Positions 42,278 to 50,251 of a stretch of 64,000 nucleotides of DNA are shown here, one piece after another. Both the position numbers and the translations under genes were made by a program. Below the pieces are notes generated by a model. It had not been told where the DNA came from. It was given only the letters and a program-made list of their open reading frames with translations, and made no database searches. Each line of letters begins with the position of its first letter. Within the stretch, counting starts at the first letter, position 1. Origin of the DNA: an uncultured Christensenellaceae bacterium. GTDB lineage: Bacteria > Bacillota > Clostridia > Christensenellales > UBA3700. Where the stretch lies: assembly GCA_944381365.1 (NCBI GenBank), contig CALWKW010000003.1, forward strand, positions 62,001-126,000, read 5' to 3'.

Positions 42278-43945
42278 CTATTTTTTATTGTTTTTGTTTT
42301 GACGCTTCATGCTATAAGCAAGCTCGCTTGCATATTCTTCGGCAAATCTCATTTTCTTGGACAATGATTTTGATGTCTTTTGAGTTTTGTTTGAAGAAGA
42401 TTTTTTTGTCTTTCCGTCTTTTAAGATTTTGTCCTTTTTAGAAGATTTGTACTCAGAATCTTTTTTACCGCTTTTTGATTTGTCGTATTTTTTATCTTTT
42501 TTGCTTTTAAAATCTGTTTTTTTGCCTTCAGGCTTTTCCTCTTCTATTGCTTCTTGAATATTCACTTTTCTCGTGCCGAGCATTATACCTTGCAATCTGA
42601 AAAGTTTTTTCTCATTGCCCTTTATCACTGATACAAAGCTGTATGTATCTCTTATTTTTATATCGGCGATTTCATATATTTTTAAAGAAGTAGAGCTAAG
42701 CAAAAGTTTTGTAAGACTATCCTTGTCAAGCAAATCCTTTTTGCCTACATTGAGAAAATACCTTGACTGATTGTCATGAAAATCTCCCATCTTGTTTGAA
42801 GAATCCTTTGGCAAGGTATAGCTGTCTGCGATATTTCCCAAATCGATATATTTCAATTTGTCGTCTGCTACCTTCTGATAGCTGGGAATATATCCTACCT
42901 GCGAGCTGTCCACAAAGGTGTATGCCACGCCTTCTTTGTTGGCTCTTGCGGTTCGTCCTATACGATGAACATAAAAAGCACTGTCTGTGGGCGGATCAAA
43001 ATTGAATATCGCCTCCACATCGTCTATATCCAATCCTCTTGCCGCCACATCTGTCGCCACAAGCATATTGAGCTGACCTTGTCTGAACCTCTTGATAATC
43101 TGCGTTCTTTCGCTCTGCTTCAAATCTCCGTGAATTACGGTAGCAAGCTGTTTTTTTGCCAAAAGAGCTTCGCCGAGTTTGTCCGCACGCACTTTTGTAT
43201 TGCAAAATACTATTATCTTTCCATACTTATGCTCTTTTATGATTTTGAGCATTGCTCCTACTCTTTGACTGTCTTTTAGGACGGTATAGTATTGCTCTAT
43301 CTTGGGAGTTTCCTCTCCGTCTATCTGAGTCTTGACATATTCTGGATTGTCAAGAAGTTTATCCGTAAGCTGTCTTATCGATTGAGGAAGCGTGGCAGAA
43401 AAACACAATCTTTGACAAGAATTGAGTTTTGAATCCACTTTTTCTATATCTCCTCTAAAGCCCATATCCAGCATCTCGTCCGCTTCATCGAGCACAAAAT
43501 ATCTTACGCTTGAAAGCTTTATGGTTTTTCTGTCAATATGGTCGAGAAGTCTTCCCGGGGTACCTACTACTATCTGAGGTTTTTTTCTAAGACAAAAGAG
43601 CTGTCTTTGTATATTTTGTCCGCCATACAAACCCGCTACTCTTACTCTTTCATAATACTTCACAAGTCCCTGAAATACCTCGCAAATTTGTATTACGAGT
43701 TCTCTGGTAGGACAAAGTATGAGTGCCTGAACACCATTGTCTTCTCTGTCTATCGCATTGAGTATAGGCAAAGCAAAAGCAAGCGTCTTGCCCGTGCCTG
43801 TGGGAGCCTGTGCCACTATATCCTTGCCGGATTGTACAAGCGGTATTACGGCTTGCTGTATGTCCGTGGGAGTCGTGATATTCTGCTCTTCTAATACTTT
43901 TGCCACTTCTTTTGGCAAATCAAAATCAAAAAATGTCTTGTTCAT
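42278..43945 (-). CDS. DEAD-box ATP-dependent RNA helicase (DbpA/CsdA-like)
   Basis: RNA helicase of 555 aa for ribosome assembly or RNA turnover. Motifs in order: Q motif around TPTDIQQAVIP, Walker A APTGTGKT, PTRELVIQ, TPGRLLD, DEAD, SAT, then in domain 2 VFCNTKVRAD, ATDVAARGLDI and HRIGRTAR. After about residue 400 a DbpA-type RNA-binding domain (VGKKDLLDKDSLTKLLL... ADIKIRDTYSFVSV) is followed by a ~85-residue Lys/Ser-rich tail. The start is ATG 43945; no ribosome site precedes it. The -10 box of a good promoter ends six bases upstream, suggesting a leaderless mRNA. Confidence 0.9.
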   Translation of the reverse strand: MNKTFFDFDLPKEVAKVLEEQNITTPTDIQQAVIPLVQSGKDIVAQAPTGTGKTLAFALPILNAIDREDNGVQALILCPTRELVIQICEVFQGLVKYYERVRVAGLYGGQNIQRQLFCLRKKPQIVVGTPGRLLDHIDRKTIKLSSVRYFVLDEADEMLDMGFRGDIEKVDSKLNSCQRLCFSATLPQSIRQLTDKLLDNPEYVKTQIDGEETPKIEQYYTVLKDSQRVGAMLKIIKEHKYGKIIVFCNTKVRADKLGEALLAKKQLATVIHGDLKQSERTQIIKRFRQGQLNMLVATDVAARGLDIDDVEAIFNFDPPTDSAFYVHRIGRTARANKEGVAYTFVDSSQVGYIPSYQKVADDKLKYIDLGNIADSYTLPKDSSNKMGDFHDNQSRYFLNVGKKDLLDKDSLTKLLLSSTSLKIYEIADIKIRDTYSFVSVIKGNEKKLFRLQGIMLGTRKVNIQEAIEEEKPEGKKTDFKSKKDKKYDKSKSGKKDSEYKSSKKDKILKDGKTKKSSSNKTQKTSKSLSKKMRFAEEYASELAYSMKRQNKNNKK

Positions 43946-43951
43946 AATTAT

Positions 43952-43980
43952 ATAATACACTAAACATTGCTTTTTTTCAA
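43952..43980 (-). promoter_or_regulatory. Promoter of the helicase gene, -10 six bases from the ATG
   Basis: TTGAAA (43975-43980), 17 bases, TATTAT (43952-43957) on the minus strand. The expected start point coincides with the ATG at 43945. Confidence 0.6.
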
Positions 43981-43995
43981 ACGATTGGATATAAT
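43967..43995 (+). promoter_or_regulatory. Promoter of the SDR gene, -10 six bases from the ATG
   Basis: TTGCTT (43967-43972), 17 bases, TATAAT (43990-43995). The expected start coincides with the ATG at 44002. It overlaps the divergent helicase promoter, so the two may compete for polymerase. Confidence 0.65.
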
Positions 43996-44001
43996 AGTTG
44001 T

Positions 44002-44733
44002 ATGAAAACAGCAATCGTATCGGGTGCCTCGAGAGGCATAGGAAAAGCATGTGCAATAGAATTGGCAAAAGAAGGCTATCTCGTGATAGTCAATTACCTC
44101 AATTCTTCTGAAAAAGCCCAGCAAGTCGTCAATACAATTTCCGATTTGGGCGGTATGGCAATAAGCTATAAGGCAGATATGTCAAATTCTAAAGAGATAA
44201 AGCAAATGACGGATTTTGTCAAAAAAACTTATGGCGGAATTGACCTCGTTGTCGCAAATGCAGGCATTGGACTAAACAGCCTTCTTATCGACACCTCAGA
44301 CGCTCAAATAAAAAAACTTATCGACACAAATCTTGTGGGCACTATTACCCTTTGCAGAGAATGTGCCGACATAATGCTCTCAAGACATTCAGGTAATATT
44401 ATCATGATATCTTCTATGTGGGGACAAGTCGGCGGAAGCTGCGAGAGCATATACTCTGCCACAAAAGGCGGCATAATAGCCTTTACAAAAGCACTTGCCA
44501 AAGAGCTGGGTACAAACGGCATCAGAGTAAATTGCATTGCCCCCGGGCTTATCGATACGGATATAAACAATAATCTTACCCCTGAAGACAAACTCGCTCT
44601 TATAGAAGATATACCTGTCGGCAGAATAGGCAATGCTCAGGATATTGCAAATGCTGTCGTTTGGCTTCAAAGCGATAAAGCCTCTTTTGTGACGGGACAA
44701 GTAATCGCTGTAAACGGCGGTATGATAATATAG
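44002..44733 (+). CDS. Short-chain dehydrogenase/reductase (FabG-like)
   Basis: NAD(P)-dependent oxidoreductase of 243 aa. The cofactor motif is SGASRGIGKA at 7-16, then NAG in VVANAGIGLN, the catalytic Ser in MISSMWGQ, and YSATK with the Tyr-Lys pair. The C-terminus (WLQSDKASFVTGQVIAVNGGM) is typical of 3-oxoacyl-ACP reductase-like proteins. No fatty-acid genes are adjacent, so a FabG role is uncertain. No ribosome site; probable leaderless transcript. An MFS transporter follows 111 bases later. Confidence 0.88.
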   Translation: MKTAIVSGASRGIGKACAIELAKEGYLVIVNYLNSSEKAQQVVNTISDLGGMAISYKADMSNSKEIKQMTDFVKKTYGGIDLVVANAGIGLNSLLIDTSDAQIKKLIDTNLVGTITLCRECADIMLSRHSGNIIMISSMWGQVGGSCESIYSATKGGIIAFTKALAKELGTNGIRVNCIAPGLIDTDINNNLTPEDKLALIEDIPVGRIGNAQDIANAVVWLQSDKASFVTGQVIAVNGGMII

Positions 44734-44844
44734 TATATAATAATAAATATCTTTACTTAATCATTACACCGTTTTACTTATACACTAAAAGATTTTTAAA
44801 GGCATATATTGATATTGTTGACTACATAAAGCGAGGTTTTTTTT

Positions 44845-46116
44845 ATGCAACGGCTAAAAAGCTATAATTCGACTTTTATATCATGCTGTTTGTCAAGCAT
44901 GATTCAGGCAATAGGCGTCAATCTCACGCCTTTGCTTTTTGTAAGTTTTCAAAATGAATTTTCCATTTCTTTGTCAAAACTTACTTTGCTTATTACGATT
45001 ACTTTCACCGTTCAGCTCCTCATGGACGCTCTTAGCGTGAAATTTATAGATAAAATCGGATATAGAGTAGCTATGTTTTCTGCTCATATATTCATAGTTT
45101 TGGGACTTATTCTCATGGGAGTACTTCCCTATCTTTTTTCTCAACCTTATGCAGGACTTGTCATAAGCACTATAATAATTTCCGTAGGTTGCGGCATTTT
45201 GGAAGTGGTATCCAGCCCGATAGTCGAAGCTATCCCCGACAAAGGTCAAGGAAAAATATCGCTTTTGCACTCTTGCTATTGTTTTGGCTATGTGCTGGTG
45301 GTATTGACAAGCGTCATCTATCTCTATCTTTTCGGAAGAGAAAATTGGAGGTACCTCCTTATCTTCCTAGCTATCGTACCGCTTTTCAACGGCATTTTCT
45401 TTTTGTTTGTCCCTTGCTCTTCATTGGATGAGCAAAAGGGAAAATCTCACTCTCTTAAAGAATTGTTTTCAAACAAGTTTCTCTATCTTTTTGCTATCCT
45501 GATAATTTGTGCAGGTGCAAGCGAGCAGGCAATGTCACAATGGATATCATATTTTGCAGAAAAAGGATTGGGACTTGAAAAGACGACAGGCGACCTTGTC
45601 GGTCCTCTTACTTTTGCCCTTCTAATGGGTGCAGGCAGACTGATATACGGACTTTTCGGAGATAAACTCTCTATCAAAAAAACTTTGCCTTTTGCGGGTA
45701 TCGCTTGTATTCTTACTTATCTAATCGCTATAATAAGTCCCAATGCCATTATATCTTTGATAGCTTGTGCCGTGACAGGACTTGCGGTAAGCGTCATGTG
45801 GCCGAGTACATTGGATATCGCTTCAAAAAACATAATTCGAGGCGGCACCGCAATGTTTGCCATTCTTGCTCTTGGCGGCGATATCGGCTGTACAATAGGA
45901 CCAAGCCTTGTAGGATATATCAGCGATGCTTCGGGATTCGGTCTTAAAGGAGGACTTGCGGTAGCAATAATCTTCCCTGTCGTATTCTTTATAGCTTCAT
46001 TGATATTGTACAAAAAAGACAACTCTCATAATTATGAAAAACTTCTCAATGAATATAAAAATCAATCCCAAAATCAATCGGAGCAAAATACTTTGACTGA
46101 TTTGTCTAAAGACTGA
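44845..46116 (+). CDS. MFS transporter
   Basis: Membrane transporter of 423 aa with 12 predicted hydrophobic segments in two halves. The A-motif-like loop after TM2 is VKFIDKIGYRVAMFSA, and the second half has LIYGLFGDKLSIKKTLPF in the matching position. The layout resembles FucP/nucleoside or sugar-type MFS proteins. The start has GCGAGG eight bases upstream of the ATG. The C-terminus is polar with Asn/Gln repeats (KNQSQNQSEQN). Substrate unknown; cotranscription with the SDR gene is possible. Confidence 0.88.
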   Translation: MQRLKSYNSTFISCCLSSMIQAIGVNLTPLLFVSFQNEFSISLSKLTLLITITFTVQLLMDALSVKFIDKIGYRVAMFSAHIFIVLGLILMGVLPYLFSQPYAGLVISTIIISVGCGILEVVSSPIVEAIPDKGQGKISLLHSCYCFGYVLVVLTSVIYLYLFGRENWRYLLIFLAIVPLFNGIFFLFVPCSSLDEQKGKSHSLKELFSNKFLYLFAILIICAGASEQAMSQWISYFAEKGLGLEKTTGDLVGPLTFALLMGAGRLIYGLFGDKLSIKKTLPFAGIACILTYLIAIISPNAIISLIACAVTGLAVSVMWPSTLDIASKNIIRGGTAMFAILALGGDIGCTIGPSLVGYISDASGFGLKGGLAVAIIFPVVFFIASLILYKKDNSHNYEKLLNEYKNQSQNQSEQNTLTDLSKD

Positions 46117-46173
46117 TTTAAAAAAAATATATCTGTTTGATATACATTTTTATTAATCATTAAAATATGCAAT

Positions 46174-46206
46174 AAAAAAGATAGGTATTTTCTCCTATCT
46201 TTTTTT
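46174..46206. terminator. Bidirectional terminator between convergent genes
   Basis: AAAAAAGATAGG (46174-46185) pairs with CCTATCTTTTTT (46194-46205). Confidence 0.9.
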
Positions 46207-46223
46207 TACTTCTTTATTATCTA

Positions 46224-46565
46224 TCAATCAAAAATAAGTATGTCTTCAAGTCGCATCTCACACAACTCGCAATATATAAAAATGTCTTCAATGGATATAA
46301 TAGATCTCGAATCCTCCCAATTTGCCACCTGACTGTCCGACCAGCCTACGACAGCACTTGCAAGTTCGTTGCGGGAAATATGATTGTCCATATCATAAGT
46401 ACATGTCTTGCATTTTTCTCCGCCTGCACAATAATTCTTGCTGTCCTCCTGACTTCTGCAATATGCACATACTTTTTTGATAAGATTTACATTATGTCTT
46501 CTCAGATATTCGAGATTTTTGCCTGTCTTTTCCCAGTTTATTACTTTTCCGCAATACTTCTCCAT
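46224..46565 (-). CDS. XRE-like HTH protein with an inserted cysteine cluster
   Basis: A 113-aa protein. The first helix of a Cro-type domain (GKNLEYLRRHNVNL, 15-28) and the recognition part (ISRNELASAVVGWSDSQVANWEDSRS, 63-88) are split by ~33 residues holding five cysteines: C33-x2-C36, C46, C52-x2-C55. Another pair, C99-x2-C102, follows in the last helix. The cysteines could hold zinc or an Fe-S cluster, making it a metal- or redox-responsive regulator. That is inference; the HTH match is by eye. ATG 46565 follows GGAGAGAAGCA. No neighbouring operon shows the target. Confidence 0.65.
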   Translation of the reverse strand: MEKYCGKVINWEKTGKNLEYLRRHNVNLIKKVCAYCRSQEDSKNYCAGGEKCKTCTYDMDNHISRNELASAVVGWSDSQVANWEDSRSIISIEDIFIYCELCEMRLEDILIFD

Positions 46566-46866
46566 TGCTTCTCTCCGATTTGTTTTTTCTCATTATAGCA
46601 AATGAGTATTAATTTTTCAACATATTCTTTAAAAATAAAATTTTCTTATATCTAGAATTTGTTTTGACACATTGCTATGCTTCAACCTAAAAAATAATGA
46701 TTAATTTAATCATATTTATTTGTCGAAATTTGAAAGATATATCTAATTGTAATATATTATTCATAAAAAAATATTATTTTTCTTATTATTTTATAATAAT
46801 CCGTACTATATATATAATATTTTATATAGGTTAAAAAGTTTTACCTCTGTTTTGATAAAAAAAGTA
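46566..46866. other. AT-rich intergenic region
   Basis: About 300 bases of very AT-rich sequence separate the divergent XRE-like and lipoprotein genes. Apart from the lipoprotein promoter at its right edge I see no gene, riboswitch or clear repeat in it. Confidence 0.6.
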
Positions 46867-46895
46867 TTGACACATTTTTTCATTTATCCTATAAT
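46867..46895 (+). promoter_or_regulatory. Perfect consensus promoter of the surface lipoprotein
   Basis: TTGACA (46867-46872), exactly 17 bases, TATAAT (46890-46895), then TAGGAGG before the ATG: the strongest expression signals in the window. Confidence 0.9.
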
Positions 46896-46938
46896 TAAAG
46901 TATTAAAATATATGAATAACTAGGAGGTTATTACAATT

Positions 46939-48756
46939 ATGAAGAACAAAAAAATTATTGTTTCCTTGTTGGTTGTAGTATTGGTTCTCTCCACAGTTGC
47001 TGCTTGTTTCGCAGGTTGTGACAAGGGCGATTGGAAAGAAATCGATTCTTCTGCTATGACAGAAAGAATGTACAGTGCTCTCAACAATATGGAAAACTAC
47101 GACCTTCTCAACAATATTGAGATGGCTGCAAACATAAATGTTGATACCGAATATGGTAGTTCAAAGAACAGCTACAATGTTGCAGTAGCAGCTAAACTTG
47201 CTCTTTGGAAAGATGACAACAATAAGAATGCTCTCAGCTTTGTTGTAAAGAACAACAATGATGACACAACTGAGCTCGGCGTTTATTATGATGAGTCCAA
47301 GTCCAGCAATGTTTACTTTGTAGCAGGCGAAAATAAACTCGCTCTTAAGGGCTTGAATGTTAAGGAAGTTATCAAAGATAAAGAAGCCGTAATCAACAAC
47401 GAATGGTGCGAAGGTGCTAAGACAGCTGTCACTGACTTCATCAGCACAACTATCGTTGACACAGTTCTCTCAATGGTAGCTTCTATCGGTAAGTGCTATC
47501 AATCCAAGGATGGTTCTACAATTCGTATCGAATTGCCTTTGACATCACTCTTGACAGACAAGGATAGTGCTTTTGCTTCTTTCATCAGCGATGAAACATT
47601 GAACCCTATCTTCGAAGATTTGGGTATCGACCTCAAGGCTTCTCAACTTGCTGAAGTTCTTCCTAAGATTGTAATATCTCTCGACTTTAAGTTCAAGGGT
47701 ACAGGCGAAAGCACTGAACTCGCAGGTATTGCAGCAAACTTGTCTTGTGATAAGAAGAATTTGATTATCAGCAAGGCAAACAACGGCGGCACATTGCTCC
47801 AAATCAATGTAAAAGAAAACTTCAAGGCTACTGTTTCCGGTGACATCTTCATTTCTCCCGAAACAACTATGGTACAACAAAAGCCCGGTAATGACAGCGA
47901 ATACACTAAAGTAAACGCTTTGAATGCTAGAGCTACAGGTCAAGTTTATATCAGCGAAGCTGTAAAGGCAAACATCGACTTGGGTGCATTTAAGATGAAC
48001 ATGGACATCCCTGCAGGCACATACGATATCACATTGGCTATCGATGCTGATCCTACAAAGCTTGTAGATATGACATTTGACAAGGGTGCTAACACACACG
48101 AAACAATCGACCTCGTTGGTAATGTATTGAACCAAGCTATCGATTACTTCCTCATCCAAATTACAAACAAGGATACAAAGGAAGATTTGATTAAGTTGGA
48201 ACTCGTAGATGATGGCGACATCGATATCTTGACAATTGCTTCACTTAAGGCTGACGCTCTCGGTATCGCTGGTCTCGGAATCCTCGAAGATGGTGAACTT
48301 TCCGGTTTGATCGACCTCGTTAAGACATTTATTCCTAACACAGAATATCCTACTGAGCCTTCTGAAGGCGAAGGAACTGATACACCTTCCGGTGACATCA
48401 CATCAGGTACACCTTCCGGTACAGAATCCGGCACACCTTCCGGTACAGAATCAGGTACTTCCGGTGCTTCACAAGATGTTATGTCTGTTATCGCTGGCTA
48501 CATCAAGAATGCATGCATCATCCTCGATGCTGGCAAGCTTTCTGTAGAATTGAAGAACACAGCTATCACAGAACAAATCTCTCTCGGTGCTGGCGTTATC
48601 GTAGATAGCAACGGCGTTACTATCAATGCTACAATCGGCGGTTTGGATACTATCAAGATTGGTGAAGGCGAAGAAGCTAAGCCCATCGGTCTCCCTGCAA
48701 GCATCACAGCAAAGATTGTTTTCACATCTTTCTCACTCGGTAATGCTAGAGGCTAA
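46939..48756 (+). CDS. Large surface lipoprotein, unknown function, probably abundant
   Basis: A 605-aa exported protein with a signal peptide (MKNKKIIVSLLVVVLVLS...) ending in FAGC, lipidated Cys about 27. The mature protein is rich in beta-prone, Asn/Asp/Thr/Ser sequence (about 30-475 and 525-605) with a Thr/Ser/Gly/Pro/Glu linker at about 473-518 (GTPSGTESGT repeats). No enzyme or binding family is recognised. Consensus promoter, ideal AGGAGG site, strong terminator and a codon choice that looks different from its neighbours (many GGT, GCT, TTC, AAG, ATC) all suggest high expression. A structural surface or adhesin-like role is possible but not shown. Confidence 0.8.
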   Translation: MKNKKIIVSLLVVVLVLSTVAACFAGCDKGDWKEIDSSAMTERMYSALNNMENYDLLNNIEMAANINVDTEYGSSKNSYNVAVAAKLALWKDDNNKNALSFVVKNNNDDTTELGVYYDESKSSNVYFVAGENKLALKGLNVKEVIKDKEAVINNEWCEGAKTAVTDFISTTIVDTVLSMVASIGKCYQSKDGSTIRIELPLTSLLTDKDSAFASFISDETLNPIFEDLGIDLKASQLAEVLPKIVISLDFKFKGTGESTELAGIAANLSCDKKNLIISKANNGGTLLQINVKENFKATVSGDIFISPETTMVQQKPGNDSEYTKVNALNARATGQVYISEAVKANIDLGAFKMNMDIPAGTYDITLAIDADPTKLVDMTFDKGANTHETIDLVGNVLNQAIDYFLIQITNKDTKEDLIKLELVDDGDIDILTIASLKADALGIAGLGILEDGELSGLIDLVKTFIPNTEYPTEPSEGEGTDTPSGDITSGTPSGTESGTPSGTESGTSGASQDVMSVIAGYIKNACIILDAGKLSVELKNTAITEQISLGAGVIVDSNGVTINATIGGLDTIKIGEGEEAKPIGLPASITAKIVFTSFSLGNARG

Positions 48757-48773
48757 TATCTAAAACAAAAAAT

Positions 48774-48804
48774 TACAGGTCGCTTAGGCGACCTGTTTTT
48801 TTTT
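48774..48804 (+). terminator. Terminator of the lipoprotein gene
   Basis: ACAGGTCGC pairs with GCGACCTGT around a TTAG loop (48775-48796), followed by a run of T. Confidence 0.93.
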
Positions 48805-48933
48805 GCATTTTTATTTAATATCCATTGACAATTTTATCATCAATAATATATTCAGTTTTTTATTTAAGTACACGCAAAATATTTTTATAATATACTATTT
48901 TGTATAAAATTATACAAAAAGTTTACTTTTTTG

Positions 48934-48962
48934 TTGACACAGAAAAATTTTTGATATATATT
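48934..48962 (+). promoter_or_regulatory. Promoter of the TPP riboswitch/thiT transcript
   Basis: TTGACA (48934-48939), 17 bases, TATATT (48957-48962); transcription starts about 15 bases before the aptamer. Confidence 0.8.
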
Positions 48963-48983
48963 TTTTATGACAAAAACATTCGC

Positions 48984-49059
48984 CGTGGGTGCTGTAAAAA
49001 GCTGAGATCATACCACTTGAATCGGTCAAGATAATACTTGAACGAAAGAGCGTAGAAAT
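48984..49059 (+). promoter_or_regulatory. TPP (thi-box) riboswitch aptamer
   Basis: Conserved thi-box elements appear in order: GGGTGC near the 5' side, GCTGAGA (49001-49007), the ACTTGAA segment, GATAATAC, and CGTAG at 49051-49055. It binds thiamine pyrophosphate. The terminator that follows can be formed when the 5' GGGTGC is locked in the ligand-bound aptamer, so high TPP should shut off the thiT gene. Confidence 0.92.
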
Positions 49060-49063
49060 TTCT

Positions 49064-49092
49064 TTGCACCCTGTTTGGGTGCTTTTTATTTT
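49064..49092 (+). terminator. Riboswitch-controlled terminator
   Basis: GCACCC (49066-49071) pairs with GGGTGC (49077-49082), then TTTTTATTTT. GCACCC can alternatively pair with GGGTGC inside the aptamer, giving the switch. Confidence 0.85.
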
Positions 49093-49129
49093 CATTTTCG
49101 GCGAAAATAAAATTTAAAAGGAGTATTTT

Positions 49130-50179
49130 ATGAACAATCTTCCCCTTCTCGCTATTACATTGGTAGACGGAACAGAAATCCCCAATATATTGTTCTGGCC
49201 AATCCTTGTTCTGTTTCTTTCAATGTTTTTGTGCATGTTTTTGATTTATATCAGAAACAAAGTATCTCAACAATTAGGAAAAGCTCTTATCATCGCATCG
49301 ATAGTATTGTGCGTTGTATTAGCCATTGTATGTCTTTCATTGATAGGAAGCTACTACAACGAACAAATCAAGAATGACGGATATTATTCAAATTTCTTCA
49401 AGTCTGTTCCTTTGTATTTTACTGCTATTATGCTTATTATAGTAATGGTAGCTTTGGTTTTTGCAATAGGCAGACACACCACATTTGAGTTTGACAGCCG
49501 CTCGGTAGCTTTTGCGGCAGTTTGTATCGCAATGAGCTTTGCTTTGTCTTACATAAGAGTTTATAAGCTTCCTCAGGGCGGTAGCATTACTTTGGCTTCA
49601 TTGCTCCCCGTAATGCTCTTCTCTTATATCTTTGGTATCAAAAAAGGTTTTCTTGTCGGCATAATTTATGGTGTACTTCAAGCTATTCAGGACCCTTATA
49701 TCATTCACCCTGCACAATTCTTGCTTGACTACCCCGTTGCGTTCTCCGCAATAGCTTTTGCAGGCGTTTTCTCAGAAATCAAAGCTTTGGAAAAAGCTCC
49801 TCAAGTATCCTTTATGCTCGGTGCGATACTTACAGGCGTATTCAGATTCCTATCTCACTTCTGCTCAGGTGCATTCGCATTCGGTGCTTATGCAGGAGAT
49901 GCAGGCTACAACAATGTATATATCTATTCTTTGGCCTACAACTCATTTGTATTTGTAGATATAATCGTAGCAATCGTAATAGGTGTAATTCTTCTCTCAT
50001 CGCCAGCATTCATGCATGAAATCGTCTACAAACAACGCAGTAAAATCAAACCCGTTGTCACACAGCCCAAGACTCTTGAATTAAATGAAGACGCTCACAC
50101 AGTAGAAGTCACAAGTCATTCCAAGGATTTTGATTTGCTTCCCAAAGACAACAACGACAATGCTTCTAAAAAAGATTAA
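49130..50179 (+). CDS. thiT: ThiT-like energy-coupled thiamine transporter, N-terminally extended
   Basis: Substrate-binding membrane subunit (S component) of an ECF importer for thiamine. The core (about 118-290: RSVAFAAVCIAMSFALSYIRVYKLPQGGSITLASLLPVMLFSYIFG, then GFLVGIIYGVLQAIQDPYIIHPAQFLLDYPVAF) is typical ThiT. Unusually, ~110 residues with three extra hydrophobic segments precede it and a ~50-residue polar tail follows, giving 349 aa instead of ~190-200. AAAGGAG precedes the ATG. The TPP riboswitch directly upstream confirms the thiamine link. The ECF ATPases and EcfT are not in the window. Confidence 0.92.
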   Translation: MNNLPLLAITLVDGTEIPNILFWPILVLFLSMFLCMFLIYIRNKVSQQLGKALIIASIVLCVVLAIVCLSLIGSYYNEQIKNDGYYSNFFKSVPLYFTAIMLIIVMVALVFAIGRHTTFEFDSRSVAFAAVCIAMSFALSYIRVYKLPQGGSITLASLLPVMLFSYIFGIKKGFLVGIIYGVLQAIQDPYIIHPAQFLLDYPVAFSAIAFAGVFSEIKALEKAPQVSFMLGAILTGVFRFLSHFCSGAFAFGAYAGDAGYNNVYIYSLAYNSFVFVDIIVAIVIGVILLSSPAFMHEIVYKQRSKIKPVVTQPKTLELNEDAHTVEVTSHSKDFDLLPKDNNDNASKKD

Positions 50180-50196
50180 CAAAAACATTAAATAAT

Positions 50197-50236
50197 AAAA
50201 AAGGATAAGCACTAATGCTTATCCTTTTATTTTTTA
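50197..50236. terminator. Bidirectional terminator between convergent genes
   Basis: AAAAGGATAAGC (50199-50210) pairs with GCTTATCCTTTT (50217-50228), flanked by A and T runs. Confidence 0.93.
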
Positions 50237-50251
50237 GATATTGAATTTAGA

